From: Prolixibacteraceae bacterium
GTDB taxonomy: Bacteria; Bacteroidota; Bacteroidia; Bacteroidales; Prolixibacteraceae
NCBI GenBank assembly: GCA_016930365.1
Contig: JAFGGY010000052.1
Location: forward strand, 1 to 46,125
DNA length: 46,125 bases
Direction of reading: 5' to 3'
Shown: one piece after another, positions 37,856-45,654 of the stretch
Position numbering within the stretch: the first letter of the stretch is position 1
Layout: each line of letters opens with the position of its first letter
Notes under the pieces: model-generated
Databases searched by the model: none
Told to the model about the DNA's origin: nothing
What the model saw: only the letters and a program-made list of their open reading frames with translations
Translations under genes and position numbers: made by a program

Positions 37856-38329
37856 TGTCATTTTTGATAGTATATTTCTTATCTACATTGGGCACACAAC
37901 AACAACATTTTCAATATATTTCTGAAATGAATCAGCCCAATATGAAACTGGTTAAATGCAACAAATAAATGATTTGTTCGTTATAGAATAGTTTTCGATT
38001 TATTAATCATGAAACGTACATTTAACAATTCGTTAGATTTTAGTACCCCAGCCGCTCTGTGGCATATTAAGAAATTTAACACAGGGGAGTTCGATAAAAG
38101 ACCTGAAACAACAGGGGAGTTTGTAATGCACTATACACCAACAATATAGCTGAATGTATCGTTAGAGTATACGCACAAAAATGTCAATGGCTTAAAATCC
38201 CATCATCTTAGACTATATGAAACGAGCATGTAAAACGATCGCATCCAAGAGGATGATTAAATTCATGCAAGTTCCCCCGAAAAATCGGGGCAGGCTATAC
38301 GATACCATAAAAACAAACAATTTAGTCGT
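37856..38329. other. 474-bp intergenic region with two repeat elements
   Basis: After mgtC there is a weak 7-bp hairpin (AACAAAT at 37960-37966 with ATTTGTT at 37972-37978) without a T-tract. Then comes repeat family 1 copy 3 on the minus strand (38032-38188). Then comes repeat family 2 copy A (38216-38338), running into the start of the BNR gene. The 11-mer ACAGGGGAGTT occurs twice, at 38081 and 38111. No small gene was supported. Confidence 0.65.
38032..38188 (-). repeat. dispersed repeat family 1, copy 3 (inverted relative to copies 1 and 2)
   Basis: Read on the minus strand, it contains ATTGACA, ATTACAAAC exactly 70 bases from the start of ATTGACA to the end of the motif (the same as in copy 2), TCTTTTATC.AACTC, and the 49-bp core from GTTAAAT to ATCTAAC with AGCGGCTGGGGTACTAA. 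By eye, 41 of 49 core bases match copy 2. Relative to copy 2 it has a 6-base insertion before the core. Confidence 0.75.
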
Positions 38330-38338
38330 ATGAAAAAT
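38216..38338 (+). repeat. dispersed repeat family 2, copy A: structured leader of the BNR gene
   Basis: It shares with 44736-44858 the blocks TATGAAACGAGCATGT, CAAGAGGAT, ATTAAATT, AGTTCCCCCGA, AAATCGGGG and ACAA..AATTTA.T.GTAT, in the same order. Foldable parts are GCATG (38226-38230) with CATGC (38264-38268), enclosing CATCC-AAGA-GGATG (38242-38255), then the hairpin CCCCGA-AAAA-TCGGGG (38275-38290). The hairpin lies 40 bases before the ATG. Confidence 0.75.
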
Positions 38339-40957
38339 AAGACAATTGTAAATATTTTGCTGATTATTGTAAGCATAATTTGCTTTAACCCATTATTTCA
38401 GACTACCGTAACAGCACAGGAAAGACCTTATCAGGCATACCAGGTTGATGGAACCAATACCGGCTGGCGGGTGTTGCCGGTTCGAAGCCAGCAGGAATAT
38501 GAGGCAGGCCTTACAGGTGGCGGCTCACTGCAAATTATGCATGGTATGGTTCGCAGCAAATCGAACCCCGATATCATTTATGCAATTCAGGATGTAGCAG
38601 GGGTTTGGCGAAGTTGCGATGGCGGCCAATCCTGGATTAAACCACGAGCTCAGGGCCTTGTTGCTTATTATGGTCAAAGTATTGCTGTTGACCCGGTCAA
38701 TCCGGCCAGAGTGATAGTGAGTTCATATCACCCCTGGGATGGCCAGTTAAAACACGGAATGAATGAATATGCCGGCATTTACATTAGCGAAGATTATGGC
38801 GAAACATTCAAACTGGTTTTGCAAAAACCCGATTTTGGCTTTCAATGGAGTCTTCACCGGGGATGCAACGAAAATATAGCCTATGCACCCTCACTGGTTG
38901 ATGAAAACGGAGCTGCCGTTTGGTACGCGGCATTTCACGGAAAAGGCTTATACCAATCTGCCGATTATGGAAACTCCTGGGAATTAAAAAACGAATTGTC
39001 GGAACACGAAATTATTTACGAAATAGAAGTTCACCCAACCTGTCCCGATTCGATTTACCTGGCATGTGGCAAAGGCTTGTATGTAAGCGACGATGCAGGC
39101 AGCACTTTTTCGAAAATTACGACCCTGCCGGATACGATAGGTACCGATGTTTATGACCAATATATGTCGAATGGACCATTTAACCCCGGGGTAGCTTCAA
39201 TTGAAATCGATCCCCGAAAACCCTGGCAATATTGGTTAACGCGGGTGCTTCAGTACGATACAAACCCGAGTGAAAACGGCATTAGTGCCCGAAAATACGG
39301 AATCGGGCTTTATAAAACGAACAATGCAGGGGCTTCTTTCGAAAAAGTGGATTATACTACTCGAACAGGAGCAGAAGCCCAAGCATTTAAAATATACCAA
39401 TCGCCGGCTTTTCCTGACACGTTAATTTTAACCACCGGTGTTTATCATTACTATTCGTATAACAATGGCGATACATGGGATCATACAATATTAAAAGGAG
39501 GGAGAGCCCCGGGCCTTATGCGCAACAAATATGCAAAAATTGGAGGAATGAATGCTGTAGCATGTTTCTCCGAAAAAGATAAAAATAATGTTGCATTTCA
39601 TGCCCAGGCAACTTTTTTCGTTTCGACCGATGCAGGTGTGAATGCCTACGAAACAAATGATTTTTTTACCGGTATTGCATGGGCTAACTTTAATAGCGGT
39701 ATTGCATTCGACCCAAATAATAAAGACCGGTTTGCATTGTTTGTTTGCGATGTTGGTTTTATGATGACTGAAAATGGCGGAGAGTATTTTTCGCCTTCGG
39801 GTGAACCTGTACGGGAAGTTTTTTCAAAATACGGTGTAAACACATCATACCAGGGAATGACTTCTGGCACGTTTAGTATCGATGCCGCATCCGATATCAT
39901 TATTAGTACCATTGGGCAATACTCTAAAAGCTGGATTGTAAAAAGCAACGATTTAGGACAAAGCTGGCAAATGTACGATGATTATCTGTATGGATTTGAT
40001 ACGCATAATGGACATGAGCTTCTGGCATGGCATCCCACCAACGAGCAAATTGTTTATTCATCGAAATATGCATCGTACAATGGAGGTACTACTTTTGAAG
40101 TTTACCCCCCGGCCACTCGTAATGCAAGCACTACCGATAAAGTTACTGCACTCGATTTTTGCTATCATCAGCCCGATGTTTTATATGGAATAGCCGGAAA
40201 TCGTATTTATCGATCAAACGATGCCGGTAAAAGCTGGGAATTATATTTCGACGTAATAGGCGAATCGGATTTAACACCCATTGACTCAAAACCTGTGTTT
40301 GCAGTAGATAACTTTGATCCCGACATTATTTATTTTGCCGGGAAAAACGGAGATTTGGGAAAATTCGATGGTGAATCTGTAACCTGGGAAACAGGTGTAA
40401 TACAATTAACGAATCCACAAGTGGAAGGTAACCTGATTTTTGGTATTGCAGTTGATCCTAAAAATGAAGGGGTTATTTATGCTATGTCAGCTTTCCCCGG
40501 CACCAGTTGTGTTTTCCGTTCCGAAAACAGGGGCGATACATGGGAAGATATTACAGGTGTTTTCCCTAACTGTGGTTTTTTATCGAGTAGTATTGTTGTA
40601 AACCCGCACACCGGGCAGTTATTTAAAGGCGGACCATTCGGCACATGGATTTATACACCTGAAGATAATACTTCGATTATAAACACTACAATAACCAACA
40701 ACTTAATTTCGTGCGCAAATCCATTAACCCCTGGAAAACAAATTAATTACCATTTAGAAAAAACCGGATTTGTAGAATTAAAAGTATATGATTTAAGCGG
40801 ATTGCTGGTAACCAGTTTAGTAAATAATAGCCAATTGCCAGGCCACAACAACTATTTATACAGCAATATGGATATAAAAAATGGGATATACATTATTGTG
40901 CTTGTTGTTGATGATAAAAATATGGACAGTTGCAAGGCTATTGTTATTAACGAATAG
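38330..40957 (+). CDS. secreted BNR/sortilin-type beta-propeller protein with type A T9SS sorting domain
   Basis: This 875-residue protein has a signal peptide ending TTVTAQ (about residue 29). Multiple BNR/Asp-box-like repeats follow across two propellers (VWRSCDGGQSW, IYISEDYGETF, LYQSADYGNSW, LYVSDDAGSTF, IYRSNDAGKSW, VFRSENRGDTW), as in GH74/VPS10-type proteins. The last about 85 residues (LTPGKQINYHLEKTGFVELKVYDLSG ... KNGIYIIVLVV ... KAIVINE) form a type A Por-secretion C-terminal sorting domain. It is therefore exported by T9SS and released or anchored at the surface. Propellers of this type include xyloglucanases, but I could not place the catalytic Asp pair, so enzymatic activity is unproven. 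Its leader is repeat family 2, and family 1 repeats flank it in inverted orientation. Confidence 0.85.
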   Translation: MKNKTIVNILLIIVSIICFNPLFQTTVTAQERPYQAYQVDGTNTGWRVLPVRSQQEYEAGLTGGGSLQIMHGMVRSKSNPDIIYAIQDVAGVWRSCDGGQSWIKPRAQGLVAYYGQSIAVDPVNPARVIVSSYHPWDGQLKHGMNEYAGIYISEDYGETFKLVLQKPDFGFQWSLHRGCNENIAYAPSLVDENGAAVWYAAFHGKGLYQSADYGNSWELKNELSEHEIIYEIEVHPTCPDSIYLACGKGLYVSDDAGSTFSKITTLPDTIGTDVYDQYMSNGPFNPGVASIEIDPRKPWQYWLTRVLQYDTNPSENGISARKYGIGLYKTNNAGASFEKVDYTTRTGAEAQAFKIYQSPAFPDTLILTTGVYHYYSYNNGDTWDHTILKGGRAPGLMRNKYAKIGGMNAVACFSEKDKNNVAFHAQATFFVSTDAGVNAYETNDFFTGIAWANFNSGIAFDPNNKDRFALFVCDVGFMMTENGGEYFSPSGEPVREVFSKYGVNTSYQGMTSGTFSIDAASDIIISTIGQYSKSWIVKSNDLGQSWQMYDDYLYGFDTHNGHELLAWHPTNEQIVYSSKYASYNGGTTFEVYPPATRNASTTDKVTALDFCYHQPDVLYGIAGNRIYRSNDAGKSWELYFDVIGESDLTPIDSKPVFAVDNFDPDIIYFAGKNGDLGKFDGESVTWETGVIQLTNPQVEGNLIFGIAVDPKNEGVIYAMSAFPGTSCVFRSENRGDTWEDITGVFPNCGFLSSSIVVNPHTGQLFKGGPFGTWIYTPEDNTSIINTTITNNLISCANPLTPGKQINYHLEKTGFVELKVYDLSGLLVTSLVNNSQLPGHNNYLYSNMDIKNGIYIIVLVVDDKNMDSCKAIVINE

Positions 40958-41593
40958 CAGGTTTAACAAGATGATGACAGAAATATTTTTTAAAGAACGA
41001 ACTCCTAACTTGTAAGTTCAGGTAATAAAACATAAACTTACACCAAACTACATTTAGAACTGAATTAATCTTTTCGGAATAAATATTTCATCTTTTATTA
41101 CAATAGTTTGTTGCTAATTTATAAATTATTGACAATAAGTTGTTTGTGTCTCGCAGGTTTAATTATCTAAATAGCTGACAATTAACTTATTACAAACAAA
41201 GTCTCATGTCTTTTATCTAACTCACAAGTGTTAGTTTATTGAATATGCCGCACAGCGGCTGGGGTACTAAGATCTAACGTTTTATTGATATTTCACAAAC
41301 CATAAAAGAAATAAAGAAAAAATCATATTATTTATAGTATTATATTGGTCGCACTGTGATATCTATAGAACATTTAATATAATATTGGGTATTATTATCT
41401 CTCTTTTTTTTATTGTTGCTGCAATCAACCTCTTTTTTAAATTTTTTTAAAAACATAATAAATAACGCAATACTTCTCAAACTTCCCTTCGTTGCGCAGG
41501 CCTTTTCAACCCCTCGTCTTCGTTGCACTCAAACGGGGGGAGGTGGAAAAGATTAACTTTGTTGTTTTATATTTCGTACGATTGCGAGAGGTA
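40958..41593. other. 636-bp intergenic region with a family 1 repeat
   Basis: It holds repeat family 1 copy 2 (41102-41278) and an imperfect hairpin at 41502-41551 (CTTTTC/GAAAAG plus inner pairs). The 9-mer CTTCGTTGC occurs twice (41488 and 41518). The rest is AT-rich. The hairpin lies downstream of the DUF2752 gene on the minus strand but lacks a T-tract, so its role as a terminator is uncertain. Short ORFs here have no recognisable family. Confidence 0.6.
41102..41278 (+). repeat. dispersed repeat family 1, copy 2
   Basis: It shares AATAGTT.GTTGCTA, TGTTTGTGT, TCTTTTATCTAACTCACAAG and the core with copy 1. Its core (41230-41278) runs GTTAG ... GCCGCACAGCGGC ... TGGGGTACTAA ... ATCTAAC, with a perfect 5-bp GCCGC/GCGGC hairpin and complementary GTTAG/CTAAC ends. 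It lies 145 bp after the BNR gene, facing away from copy 3 on the other side. Confidence 0.75.
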
Positions 41594-41977
41594 TTATAAA
41601 TTGCGGAAAATCCACCAAAAAATTATAATTCCAAATATAACCCATATTGCTTTTGGGTTGAATAGTGTTTTATATATACGCTTGAAAAATCGGTATTTCG
41701 ATTCCAGTAATTCAGCAAAAAATAAAATAATAATATAAGGAATAGAAAAAACCAATAAGGCATTAGCTTGAATTGCACTGCCAATCTTCATGTTTAATAA
41801 ATGATGGACAGCTCGCTGAGAACCACAACCAGGGCATTCATAACCTGTTATAAGCTTAAACGGACATTTAGGGAAAAAATGAGAGTCATCAGGATTCGAT
41901 TTGGTATATATCACTACCAGTACTGCCAGAATCGTAATAACTAAACAAAAAAAAACTATTTTCTTTTTTTCCAACAT
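41594..41977 (-). CDS. DUF2752 membrane protein
   Basis: I start at MLEKKKIVFFCLV (ATG 41975-41977), which overlaps the stop of the upstream gene as TAATG; a longer frame upstream lies inside that gene. The 127-residue protein has an N-terminal membrane span, then the DUF2752 hallmark CPFKLITGYECPGCGSQRAVHHLL with the conserved CPGCG and arginine. Two further hydrophobic segments follow, ending with a tryptophan-rich tail. DUF2752 proteins are small inner-membrane proteins of unknown function, often beside TM2 or CD225 genes, as here. Confidence 0.87.
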   Translation of the reverse strand: MLEKKKIVFFCLVITILAVLVVIYTKSNPDDSHFFPKCPFKLITGYECPGCGSQRAVHHLLNMKIGSAIQANALLVFSIPYIIILFFAELLESKYRFFKRIYKTLFNPKAIWVIFGIIIFWWIFRNL

Positions 41978-42339
41978 TACATATCCATAAAAGCAGCGAA
42001 ACCACCAATGGCTATCATAACTACAAAGTATATAAGACCACCTATTAAACCAGCCCAAAAAGCCCACTTAGTCCATTTTCCTGCTTGTTGTGATGCAATT
42101 TTTGCCCCTTCGATATCGCCAACACTAAACTTAGAACTTACGTTTGCTGCATTAATTATTCCAACAATGCCAAATGGCAAACAACAAAAAAGTGTTACCA
42201 AAATTGATTCAACAAGCCACGTTTTGGGTTGAATTTGATTCGCAACATTTCTTTTAACGGGGTTATTTAAACTTACTCCGCATTTTCCGCAGAATTCAGC
42301 ACTATCAGAGACTTCAGCCCCACAATTTGGACAAAACAT
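41977..42339 (-). CDS. zinc-ribbon CD225/dispanin-like membrane protein
   Basis: This 120-residue protein has an N-terminal zinc ribbon with two CxxC pairs (FCPNCG and FCGKCG, residues 2-20) and a linker. A CD225/dispanin-type module follows: a span with LFCCLPFGIVGIINAANV, the intracellular loop GDIEGAKIASQQAGKW, and a second membrane span. The loop SVGDIEGA is a strong family marker. Function in bacteria is unknown. It is translationally coupled to the DUF2752 gene by the TAATG overlap. The 16-mer AACTTGCATGCAATTT (42412-42427) 73 bases upstream resembles part of repeat family 2 on the minus strand. Confidence 0.87.
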   Translation of the reverse strand: MFCPNCGAEVSDSAEFCGKCGVSLNNPVKRNVANQIQPKTWLVESILVTLFCCLPFGIVGIINAANVSSKFSVGDIEGAKIASQQAGKWTKWAFWAGLIGGLIYFVVMIAIGGFAAFMDM

Positions 42340-42687
42340 ATTGTTGAATTTAAAAAATTAATGCCTCCACTTTCGGCTTTTGGCTTCTCCTTCGTTTTTA
42401 AGTAGTTCAAAAACTTGCATGCAATTTGTTTATAAAAAGCGTTGTCCCCGTTTAATAAACAATATCTGATTTTGTTTAAGAGTAGATCGAGTATGTTTTA
42501 ATAACGATTTATAAACTTGACTGCCAAAATAGCAATAAAGTATTTTTGAACAAAATAATTTATAAAAAAAGACATAAGAAAGAATATTGTGGAATGTTTG
42601 GTTCCCGCTACCGCTCGATTGCATCGCGTGTTTGTTGTGATAATAATATAGAAATCGATTAAAGGTTTTCAAAAACAATCCTACTCG
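42340..42687. other. 348-bp intergenic region, no supported gene
   Basis: It lies between the CD225 gene and the LytTR gene, both on the minus strand. An 82-codon frame at 42430-42678 has aromatic- and lysine-rich low-complexity content and no family signal, so I leave it out. The only notable sequence is the 16-mer at 42412-42427 shared with repeat family 2. Confidence 0.5.
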
Positions 42688-43446
42688 TTAACCATCCATC
42701 CACCGTTTGAAGTATGTAGTTTTATCACGGCTAACAATCAAATCATCGGCTTTATATCCCGAGTTGAGCTTTAGTTTTAGCCGGCTGCCCGAGTAGGCAA
42801 GCAGCTTTGCAACGGCTTCGATATTGACCAGGTAATTGCGGTTTATGCGAAAAAACGTTGACTGGTCAACCTGTTGTTGCACCTGTTCGAGCGAAAAATC
42901 GATGCTGTAGTTTTTACCTTGAAAAGTACGAATAAAGGTGGAGCGCTCGCTGATGTAGAATAACTCAATATCGGATGTTACTATCGAAACATACGCCGGC
43001 CCAACTTTTACCAGAAAACGTTTCCGCCAGGCAGCTTTGCGAAGCTGAAACAATGCCTCGTAATCAATTTCAGGCACAAAGGCATCGGACTGCATTTGTT
43101 CAAATTTAGCCAACGCAGCTTCAAGGCCTTGGGGGTCAATCGGCTTCAACAGGTAATCGATGCTGTTTACTTTAAAAGCCCGGATGGCATACTCGTCGTA
43201 AGCCGTGGTGAAAATAACCGGGGCGTTTACCTTTATCTGCTCAAATATCTCAAAACAAATGCCGTCGGCCAACTGTATGTCCATTAAGATGAGGTTGGGT
43301 AACTTGTTATTTGTCTGCCATTTAATCGCTTGCTCAACCGTTTCGATGGTGCTTGCAACTTGCCAGCCTGGCCGTACCGAAAGCAATAAACGTTGCAGCT
43401 TATCAGCAGCAGGCCGCTCGTCTTCTATGATGAGTACTCGTATCAT
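42688..43446 (-). CDS. LytTR-type response regulator
   Basis: This 252-residue protein has a receiver domain at residues 1-120 (VLIIEDERPAADKL, phosphoacceptor Asp56 in LILMDIQLADG, conserved Lys in YLLKPID). A LytTR DNA-binding domain occupies about 145-250 (FLVKVGPAYVSIV, ERSTFIRTFQGKNYSIDFSLEQV, FFRINRNYLVNIEAV). Its ATG overlaps the kinase stop by 4 bases (ATGA), so the two are translationally coupled. LytTR regulators bind direct repeats, but no target site was identified in the window. Confidence 0.95.
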   Translation of the reverse strand: MIRVLIIEDERPAADKLQRLLLSVRPGWQVASTIETVEQAIKWQTNNKLPNLILMDIQLADGICFEIFEQIKVNAPVIFTTAYDEYAIRAFKVNSIDYLLKPIDPQGLEAALAKFEQMQSDAFVPEIDYEALFQLRKAAWRKRFLVKVGPAYVSIVTSDIELFYISERSTFIRTFQGKNYSIDFSLEQVQQQVDQSTFFRINRNYLVNIEAVAKLLAYSGSRLKLKLNSGYKADDLIVSRDKTTYFKRWMDG

Positions 43447-44498
43447 TCATCACAAAGTAAGGGAATTGTTACCACAAATTCGGTATCGCTTTCTTCAATT
43501 TTCATCTCCTTGCCGGTGAGCAAGCTTATGCGCTTCGATAAATTAGCCAGTCCTGTACCTCCGCTGTTATCTAACTGCTTTTTTCGAATCAGCGGATTCC
43601 GGACAACGATGTGGTCGTGATGCTGAGTGATGGAAACCACCAGTGGATTTTCGCGGGTTGCGGTGTTGTGCTTAAACGCATTCTCAACCAGCAATTGCAG
43701 CGATATGGGCACTATACGGCATTGCTTGTTTTCGATATGCCACTGAAGCTCAATTTTGTCTTCGTCGCGCAATTTTTGCAGAAAGTAAAAATCGTTTACA
43801 AAATCCATTTCATGTTGAAGCAAAACGGTATCGGCCTCGCGCTTTTCAAGTATATAGCGATAGATATCGGAAAGTTTTTGGGTAAACTGTTCGGCCTTTT
43901 CGGGCTTGCTTGATATAAGCGACGACAGGGTGTTGAGGCTGTTAAACAGAAAATGCGGATTTACCTGGTTTTTCAGCGTTTCGCTTTGGTAAACCAGCAT
44001 TTGCTGACGTACATCGTGTACTATATTCATCATTTTTAACCATAGAATAACGAAGAAAGCTAAGGTAGCCAGCACCGAAGCAATCAACAGCGATAGTATG
44101 ATTCCTTTCATTTCGTATTGGAACAAATGTTCAAGTGCACCTCGCATACTTTCTTGCCATTGCATTTGAAAAGCCACAATTACCAACGATGCAACCAGTG
44201 TTCCCAACACCATTATGGTAAAAAAGAAGATGCTTACTTTTTGAACTACCAACCAAATAAAAGCCTTTCGGTTTTCGTATTTAAAAGAACGAAACAACGA
44301 GCGTGAAATCCAGAAAAAGATTTCGGCGTCGAAAAACATGATTAGAAATGAAATGGCATAAAAAATACGAAAAGAGCCGTTACCTGCTACAGCCCAAAAC
44401 AAATAGGAGCTTATAATACAGAATAGTAGAATGCGGGCATGGATGTTCCAGGGAAACCGCAGTCCAAAGTTGAAAAATGATAAAAGTTTGTTTTTCAT
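43443..44498 (-). CDS. LytS/YehU-type sensor histidine kinase
   Basis: This 351-residue protein has about four membrane spans (about 22-40, 43-63, 84-110, 131-155). The short His_kinase domain carries the phosphorylated His182 in NQVNPHFLFNSLNTLSSL, followed by an HATPase-like region with LVENAFKHN and GGTGLANLSKRI. No separate extracellular sensor domain is present, as usual in this class in Bacteroidota. It forms a coupled pair with the LytTR regulator downstream (4-base overlap). The signal is unknown. Confidence 0.94.
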   Translation of the reverse strand: MKNKLLSFFNFGLRFPWNIHARILLFCIISSYLFWAVAGNGSFRIFYAISFLIMFFDAEIFFWISRSLFRSFKYENRKAFIWLVVQKVSIFFFTIMVLGTLVASLVIVAFQMQWQESMRGALEHLFQYEMKGIILSLLIASVLATLAFFVILWLKMMNIVHDVRQQMLVYQSETLKNQVNPHFLFNSLNTLSSLISSKPEKAEQFTQKLSDIYRYILEKREADTVLLQHEMDFVNDFYFLQKLRDEDKIELQWHIENKQCRIVPISLQLLVENAFKHNTATRENPLVVSITQHHDHIVVRNPLIRKKQLDNSGGTGLANLSKRISLLTGKEMKIEESDTEFVVTIPLLCDE

Positions 44499-44856
44499 GG
44501 TTATCTATTTTAAAATCCATGACAAATTTTGCTCAAAAGATACTCAAACAAAAACAAAGCTTGCAGAACTGTTAAATTATTGCGCTGAGTTGTAAGGTTA
44601 AAACAATAACTGGCTTCTCTCATTTTTAGTTTTTGATAACTGGCAATTATAGCATAATGGAATCGAATTGTTGTAAGATATTCAAACACTATATTGTTTT
44701 ATATTAAAACATTTTCGATTTTTGTATCGAAAAGTTATGAAACGAGCATGTCCCGATGTACTTCGTGATTCACATGCAAGAGGATAATTAAATTGCATGC
44801 GAGTTCCCCCGATAAATCGGGGATGCCTTATAAACAATTAATTTAATTGTATAAAA
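44499..44856. other. 358-bp intergenic region upstream of the toxin-antitoxin operon
   Basis: It separates the divergent kinase and antitoxin genes. It contains the short direct repeat ATAACTGGC, an 8-bp inverted repeat TTTTCGAT/ATCGAAAA (44712-44733), and repeat family 2 copy B (44736-44858), which reaches the antitoxin start. The inverted repeat could be an autoregulatory operator, but this is a guess. Confidence 0.55.
44712..44733. promoter_or_regulatory. inverted repeat, possible antitoxin operator
   Basis: TTTTCGAT (44712-44719) and ATCGAAAA (44726-44733) form a perfect 8-bp inverted repeat with a 6-base spacer, directly before repeat family 2 copy B and about 125 bases upstream of an HTH-containing antitoxin. 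Antitoxins usually bind such palindromes, but typically nearer the start codon. Confidence 0.3.
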
Positions 44857-44858
44857 AT
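44736..44858 (+). repeat. dispersed repeat family 2, copy B: structured leader of the toxin-antitoxin operon
   Basis: This is the partner of 38216-38338. GCATG (44746-44750) can pair with CATGC (44796-44800), or GCATGT with ACATGC (44772-44777). The hairpin CCCCGA-TAAA-TCGGGG (44807-44822) follows, 35 bases before the ATG. Copy B has about 10 extra bases between the first two conserved blocks. Similarity continues to the start codon. Confidence 0.75.
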
Positions 44859-45654
44859 GGAAACAATAACTCAAAAAGAATTGGGAAATAGGATATCTGA
44901 ACTTCGGAAGATAAAAGGATATTCTCAAAATGAGCTTGCTAAATTAGTGGAAATATCTAGGCCATCTTTAACTCAAATTGAACTAGGTAATAGAAATGTA
45001 ACTGTAATCGAACTTAAAAAGATTGCAGATAACCTATCTATTTCAATTGATAAATTACTGTCTCAGGATTTTGCAACTGAGGATATATATTTTTCTCCAC
45101 CGGACACTTTAGATAGTCAAGAACTCAGGATGTCGGTTCCCGAATTAAAGGTTGATAAGTTAAAAGAAATATTGTTATACATCCTTGAAAAATGTGCTGG
45201 CAAACCAAACATTGGTGAAACTCTATTATACAAACTATTATATTTTTCTGATTTCAATTATTATGAGATTTACGAAGAACATTTAACAGGTGTCGAATAT
45301 CGAAAACTTCCTTTTGGACCTGTGCCTCAAAGACTTGATTCAATTATAAAACAGATGATAGCAAGTAAAATGATTAAAAGGTTTAAAACGGAATACCATG
45401 GTTTTCAACAGGCAAGGTATATTCCTTTGACAAAACCAAATTTGAATCGTTTAAAGGCAAGTGAGAAAGATATTCTTGACAAAGTGATTGAGCAATTTTC
45501 TGACTGGTCAGCGTCAGCAATTAGTGATTATTCTCATAAAGATATGCCTTGGTTAGCATCAAAAGATGGAGAAGTTATTGACTACGAGCTTGCATTTTAC
45601 AGAGAGTATCCATATACAGCCAGAACTTACAATGATGATATTGTTGAAAAATGA
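44857..45654 (+). CDS. XRE-HTH/Panacea-domain antitoxin
   Basis: This 265-residue protein has an N-terminal XRE helix-turn-helix (ELRKIKGYSQNELAKLVEISRPSLTQIELGNRNVT, about 15-49). A Panacea (DUF4065/SocA-like) domain follows at about 100-250: GETLLYKLLYFSDFNYYEIYEEHLTGVEYRKLPFGPVP, then LDKVIEQFSDWSASAISDYSHKDMPW. Panacea domains are the neutralising part of a broad class of antitoxins paired with many unrelated toxins. The gene overlaps the next one by 4 bases (ATGA), typical of antitoxin-toxin operons. It is clearly more AT-rich, with more AGA/AGG and ATA codons, than the sus or adhesin genes, suggesting recent acquisition. Confidence 0.88.
   Translation: METITQKELGNRISELRKIKGYSQNELAKLVEISRPSLTQIELGNRNVTVIELKKIADNLSISIDKLLSQDFATEDIYFSPPDTLDSQELRMSVPELKVDKLKEILLYILEKCAGKPNIGETLLYKLLYFSDFNYYEIYEEHLTGVEYRKLPFGPVPQRLDSIIKQMIASKMIKRFKTEYHGFQQARYIPLTKPNLNRLKASEKDILDKVIEQFSDWSASAISDYSHKDMPWLASKDGEVIDYELAFYREYPYTARTYNDDIVEK

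Noticed and set aside
38032-38080. Decayed 5S rRNA fragment (GGTACT context after a CGGC block)
   Set aside because: Only about ten bases resemble the 5S GGTACT region and the rest does not follow 5S pairing; three copies with shared non-5S flanks argue against it.
41340-41528. 62-codon minus-strand frame downstream of the DUF2752 gene
   Set aside because: It covers a low-complexity, hairpin-containing stretch with no recognisable protein pattern.
41502-41551. Hairpin as terminator of the CD225/DUF2752 operon
   Set aside because: The stem is imperfect with mismatches and there is no T-tract on the minus strand; kept only as a note in the intergenic entry.
42430-42678. 82-codon minus-strand frame between CD225 and LytTR genes
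   Set aside because: Its composition is that of AT-rich intergenic DNA, with no family match or start signal.
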